The notes under the pieces: model-generated
Told to the model about the DNA's origin: nothing
Database searches by the model: none
The model's input: the letters and a program-made list of their open reading frames with translations, nothing else
Assembly: GCA_963693365.1 (NCBI GenBank)
Contig: CAVNZM010000015.1
Span: forward strand, 2,852,001-2,916,000
Length of the DNA: 64,000 nt
Source of the DNA: Amoebidium appalachense
Taxonomy: Eukaryota; Ichthyosporea
Direction: 5' to 3'
Program-made: the position numbers and the translations under genes
Part shown: positions 60,855-64,000 of the stretch, in pieces
How positions within the stretch are numbered: the stretch's first letter is position 1
Layout: every line of letters starts with the position of its first letter

Positions 60855-61723
60855 TTTTTTGGGGGGGGGGGGGGGGGGCAACAGGGTCAGCCAACGTCTG
60901 GACTTCAACGATCTTCTCTCTTGCCCCAACACACCAACACACCCACACAGAGACACAGACACAGGCAGACACACACGCACGCGCGCGCGCACACGCACAC
61001 ACGCACGCACATACACACACCTCAGACACCCAGAAAGCAAAGATAAAGTGTAAGAGTAGAAAAAGACGTGAATAGGGGACTTCTCTGAGGCCGGGAAGCA
61101 GACGGGAAAGAGAGACAGACAGACAGAGAGAGAGCGGCGGGGGGGGGGGGGGGGGGGGGGGGAGAGGGGGGGGGGGGAGAGAAAGAGAGAGAGAGAGAGA
61201 GAGAATGTGTGTTTGTGTGTGTGTGTGTCGTGTGTTTGTGTGTGTGGGCGTATGTCTATGTGTGTAGGAGGGAAAGAGTGGGTCAGAGGCAGACAGAGAG
61301 AGAAAGAAGAAGAGGAAGCAAACGAAGGAAGGGGGCGGGGCGGGCGGGGGGGGGGGGGGGGGGGGGTTTAGAATGATTCAATCTCGTATCAGAAGTCCAA
61401 GGGAAAATCTGGAGAAGGGTGATGGAGTGGGGGGCGGCAAAAAATGACAGACAAACAGAGAGAAAGAAAGAGGAAGAAGGCGGGGTGGTGGTGGTTGGGG
61501 GGAGAGGGGGCGGGGGTGGGGAGTGGGGGGGAAGGGGGGGGGGGGGGGGGGGGGGGGCGAGGATTGGGTTGTGGTTATTGGGAAGGTGTTTTGGGTGGGG
61601 AGAGAAAGATAAGAGGAGAGTATGTGTCTGTGTCTGTGTCTGTGTCTGTTTCTGTGTCTGTGTGGGTGTGCAAAGTAGCTTTTGCTTACCGGATGTCAAG
61701 GACAAGGTAGCAGTAGAATCCAT
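50187..61723 (-). CDS. ASH (PapD-like) plus RhoGAP domain protein, 13 exons
   Basis: Exons: 61690-61723, 59689-59908, 59051-59161, 58306-58424, 57383-57435, 56575-56671, 55498-55625, 54919-55019, 54055-54103, 53493-53566, 52910-53036, 51760-51964, 50187-50323. In-phase GT-AG joins give 484 residues; the 59.7/59.2 kb junction is the least certain. Residues about 180-290 form a beta-sandwich-like region ([51 protein letters not shown]) resembling MSP/ASH domains. RhoGAP follows: [23 protein letters not shown] with the catalytic Arg finger (R337), [14 protein letters not shown] (K371) and NKTTHKKL (N432). It should stimulate GTP hydrolysis by a Rho-family GTPase. ASH-RhoGAP order is that of OCRL/INPP5B, but no 5-phosphatase domain precedes it; the first 180 residues are Ser-rich and unrecognised. 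Confidence 0.85.
50322..51116. repeat. long GT / CA arrays in RhoGAP intron 12
   Basis: (GT)n at 50322-50344, 50381-50440, 50476-50541 and 50610-50687; a (GAGT)n stretch at about 50727-50781; poly(C) at 50902-50935; (CACACG)n at 50939-51045; and (CA)n at 51049-51114. A further (CA)n is at 51424-51487. On the minus (gene) strand the part nearest the 3' splice site is CA-rich. Confidence 0.95.
52630..52878 (+). repeat. poly(G)-linked dispersed repeat, truncated copy F
   Basis: From tttgaatgcgtcaaaaag to gcttatgcaggcaagggg. It is preceded by G-rich sequence and truncated like copy A. It is antisense to the RhoGAP gene, in intron 11, ending only about 30 bases from the 5' splice site of exon 52910-53036. 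Confidence 0.9.
53028..53300 (-). repeat. triplicated 3' splice-site module in RhoGAP intron 10
   Basis: On the minus strand the real junction (cattgcag, then GATTAAAGACGAG, exon edge 53036) is repeated upstream at 53160 (atcgcag, CATTAAAATCGAG) and 53288 (ctctgcag, TATTAAATACGATC). The spacing is 124 and 128 bases. The units also share aaccaatca and ccaatc motifs. Only the 53036 acceptor keeps the RhoGAP frame. Confidence 0.85.
55030..55215 (-). repeat. 33-bp tandem repeat upstream of the RhoGAP exon at 54919-55019
   Basis: Five to six diverged units of the plus-strand sequence cattgcctgatatggtaagt followed by gcgcatacacag. On the gene strand each unit contains atatcaggcaatgc, which in the last unit forms the real acceptor (caatgcag). 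On the opposite strand each unit carries a consensus-like donor, atggtaagt. Confidence 0.85.
56974..57115 (+). repeat. diverged copy of the poly(G)-linked dispersed repeat
   Basis: It starts after a G-rich run with tttaaccacgttttcgagta and retains caaagtacat, cataaagggcacgcatcat and catcctcaaggggggctca. It ends at poly(G). It lies in intron 5 of the RhoGAP gene. Confidence 0.6.
59150..59375 (-). repeat. diverged tandem repeat around the 3' splice site of RhoGAP exon 3
   Basis: Five occurrences of a GA(C/G)AAT(G/A)GAAC motif on the gene strand, spaced irregularly (about 30-65 bases) and several preceded by tttgcttct. The last lies directly before the chosen acceptor at 59161. One frame reads [30 protein letters not shown], so the exon edge itself may be part of the repeat. 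Confidence 0.65.
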
Positions 61724-62636
61724 TCCTCATAACACGAAAGAATACTCCGAAGCTCATAAACGGTGTATCGTTATGTCAATAACTTGTATAAGGTGGCTAT
61801 TATGAAACCAAGTCTTCTTGTCTTTGAGCTCGTATTGCTCCTAAACTGGATCACGGATCCCTAGGTGTTCTGCAGATTAGAGCAAGCAGATCTATTATAT
61901 CCCAGCCTCCACCTTCCGGGGGTTAAAAAAAAAAGAACAAATTTTGCCGAGAAAAAGCGAACGTAGGCCAACTAATATCCGCCACGTTTGGACTGTTGTT
62001 GTACTAAAACTAAATTGACCGACACAGCTAAGATGAGAGGCATCAACCGGCAGAGTTGGCGGACAGTGCAAAGCTCAATTTGGTAGATCTATGCTTGGAA
62101 CGGGTGCTTGTCGTGAAGAAAAGAGTACTTGTATATAATTGACAAGGGGTTATTATGCCTTATAACTCAGTAAAGTCTTGCTCAATTTGATATAGGTTCC
62201 ACTCATGACTCCACACAAGTAATTATACAGTCACAAACACTGTGCAAAAGAGGAAAAGAGGTTAGCCAGCTAAAAAGGGAACGCAAACGCCGTAACGGTA
62301 ACGGTCAAAATTTGAAGAATTTTCAAATATTCAAAAACACCGTAACTTTTGAAAACTTTGATCACCATAATTTGCATTTGGAAAAGAAACATTCACCTTA
62401 TTGGCGATCATGAGCCCCAGCAATTTATAAAGCTGAGTGTCTCCTCCTAGCGACCAAAAAGGCGCGTAGGCTGTGTTTGCGACATCGGCGCACATGACAG
62501 CGAGAAGGGGAAGCTCAGAATTTTTCTTTGCCAGCAGTGAATTGATATGAAATTGAATGCAGGGAGACAAGAGGAGAGGAAAAGAGAGAGGATCCGCGGT
62601 TTCTGTGCTGCCGCTGCATAGGCAGTTGCGTTAAGA
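61724..62636. promoter_or_regulatory. intergenic region between divergent RhoGAP and cyclophilin genes
   Basis: About 0.9 kb of complex, repeat-poor DNA separates two head-to-head starts, so both promoters should lie here. There is no clear TATA box. A minus-strand frame at 62331-62570 overlaps this region but has no supporting features. Confidence 0.4.
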
Positions 62637-62961
62637 TGGGTCCAAAGAAGCCCGCAGTGGTGCGCCCCAGGGTGTTCCTGGACGTTGGGTGGGTGTGGTG
62701 CTGCCTGTTAATGTGGCGTGTGTTTTGTGTGTGAGTGCGTGCGTATGGGGGGAGTGGAGGAGGAGGAAGGGGGGGGGGGGGGATGGAGGGGGGGATAGGG
62801 GTATATATATATTATGTATGGGGGGGGCATGCGGATCATGCGCGTGCGTGCATGCGTGCGTAGCTGCATGCGTACACGCAGGCGGACGGGCGTGCGTGTG
62901 TGCGGGCGTGTGTGCTTGTGTGTGTGTGTGTGTGCGTGTGCGTGTTTGTGTGTGCGTGTGT

Positions 62962-63006
<45 letters not shown>

Positions 63007-63974
63007 GGGAGAGGGTAGGAAAGCGCCTCACCCCCCCGCCCCCCCCTCTTCCGAGGGACAGGTTGGGAAGAGAGGCGGCTGAGAGAGGGGGAGGTTGATG
63101 TTGGGGTGCGCACTCTTGGGGGCGGAGAGAAGGGGGGAGAGAGGGGGGGGGGGGGGGGGGGGGAGAGGGGGGGGGGGAGAGAGAGAGAGAGAGAGAGGAA
63201 GAGGGGGCAGGGGGGAAGGGTTTGAATAGGCTGATAAAGAGAAGAGAGGTGGGCGGGGTTGGAGTTGGGGAAGGGGGGATAGGGCATGAGAGTAAATGAA
63301 GAAACGGGGAAACATGAACTAGCTTGGGAGGGGGAGAAGGGGAGGGGAGGGGGGGGGGGAGGGGGGTTGGGGGGTGGAGAGATTTGGTGAAAATAGTGAT
63401 AGAATGGCACCTCTCACCCACCGTATATTTATCGCTTTTCCATTTGCAATATTAACCCATGCAGACCTGGATACTAACAAGCATTTCCTTCCACTATGTC
63501 TCTTCGAACGCTCCAGTGTGTCAGGAAAACCAGGTATGGTTCTTTCGACTTGGAACATTTGCAACTACCCGTGCACCCAGCTGCCTTTTGCTCAACTAAG
63601 AACAGCACTTTGCAAACTAACGATAAGGCTTAGTATTGCTACTGGTTCTCATGTGCCCGTTTGCAGCATAGATTCGTGGCACTGTTAAGTCTATTCGATA
63701 ATCCTTGTTTGTGTTTAGGTAAAATTAAATAGGCCTTTTCTCAGTTAGGGATTCGGCACATCACACATCCAAGCAGTTGCAAGGTCTATGTGAACTCTCT
63801 TCCCACTCCCCCCCCTCCCCCGCCTTACAAACCACAAGCCGTAAGGTTTCTGTCCAAAATCACAACTGGACTGACCGCAAATGGTTTGGCAATCTGCAGT
63901 GGGGAGGATTGTCATTGAGCTATTCATCGATCTTGTTCCGAAAACGGCCGAGAACTTCAGATGTCTCTGCACAG
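62637..63974 (+). CDS. cyclophilin (peptidyl-prolyl cis-trans isomerase), first three exons, continues past window
   Basis: Exons: about 62637-62688, 63517-63533 (17-nt microexon), 63900-63974. Donor gtgagc follows at 63975. Joined, they read [20 protein letters not shown] and then [19 protein letters not shown], the N-terminal strand-helix of cyclophilins. These enzymes catalyse proline isomerisation. The microexon supplies VSGKP and fixes both phases. The catalytic Arg/Phe/Trp/His residues lie beyond the window, except the Arg of ENFR. Oddity: the ATG at 62637 is one base out of register with the [12 protein letters not shown] frame, and a TAA lies in that frame just upstream. Either a G is missing after ATGG (ATGGGTCC would give MGPKK) or another exon supplies the start. 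Confidence 0.82.
62760..63370. repeat. G/GT/GA-rich simple-sequence block in cyclophilin intron 1
   Basis: Poly(G) at 62770-62782, GT/GTGC arrays at 62840-63004, poly(G) at 63147-63163, (GA)n at 63179-63197 and G-rich sequence at 63329-63374. No coding potential. Confidence 0.85.
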
Positions 63975-64000
63975 GTGAGCCTCCCCCCTCCCCCTCCCCC

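Noticed and set aside
60883-60917. Extra RhoGAP exon ([12 protein letters not shown])
   Set aside because: It is protein-like, but including it breaks the phase between exon 61690-61723 and exon 59689-59908, which join directly in frame. The acceptor lacks a clear context.
62331-62570. Minus-strand frame of 79 codons before the cyclophilin gene
   Set aside because: It lies in the presumed divergent promoter region, and there are no features supporting translation.

Overview
This is nuclear DNA from a eukaryote with intron-rich genes. GT-AG spliceosomal introns split well-conserved proteins into exons of about 12-220 bases, and the introns (roughly 60 bases to 2.6 kb) are packed with microsatellites and runs of 15-50 G or C. 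No operons, ribosome-binding sites or bacterial signals are visible. The host lineage cannot be fixed from the sequence. A mitochondrial-type inorganic pyrophosphatase, a cyclophilin, a SWIM-RING protein, an ASH-RhoGAP protein and secreted Cys-rich/Pro-rich and Kazal proteins fit a free-living protist or alga better than an animal or a plant, but that is inference.

Layout. 0.35-8.3 kb: an inverted pair of genes for secreted proteins built from five Cys-rich modules joined by polyproline linkers, with a repeat-filled spacer between them. 8.3-11.7 kb: low-complexity DNA with one orphan exon-like block near 10.2 kb. 20.4-11.7 kb (minus): an eight-exon tandem-RRM RNA-binding protein. 22.6-30.3 kb (plus): a nine-exon SWIM + RING zinc-finger protein, probably a ubiquitin ligase. 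32.9-41.4 kb (plus): a nine-exon family I inorganic pyrophosphatase with a mitochondrial-type leader. 43.1-42.7 kb (minus): two orphan exons. 45.7-44.0 kb (minus): a two-Kazal secreted protein with one frameshift. 48.9-47.9 kb (minus): a decayed gene for a secreted protein. 61.7-50.2 kb (minus): a 13-exon protein with a PapD/ASH-like domain followed by RhoGAP. 62.6 kb to the window end (plus): the first three exons of a cyclophilin, including a 17-nt microexon.

The genes do not form one pathway; this looks like an ordinary stretch of housekeeping and secreted-protein genes. The unusual content is non-coding. (i) A dispersed 607-bp repeat, and many diverged relatives, always abuts a poly(G) run at the same end, i.e. 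it carries a poly(C) tail in the other orientation. (ii) Several introns have the last 60-175 bases before the 3' splice site copied upstream, giving decoy acceptors. (iii) Several introns start GU-rich and end CA-rich, so their ends could pair. (iv) There is a candidate 686-bp terminal-inverted-repeat element sitting in a TA array. (v) There are 73-bp, 47-bp and 87-bp minisatellites inside or beside genes. Exons were assembled by hand from splice signals, phase and family resemblance; no alignments or searches were run.
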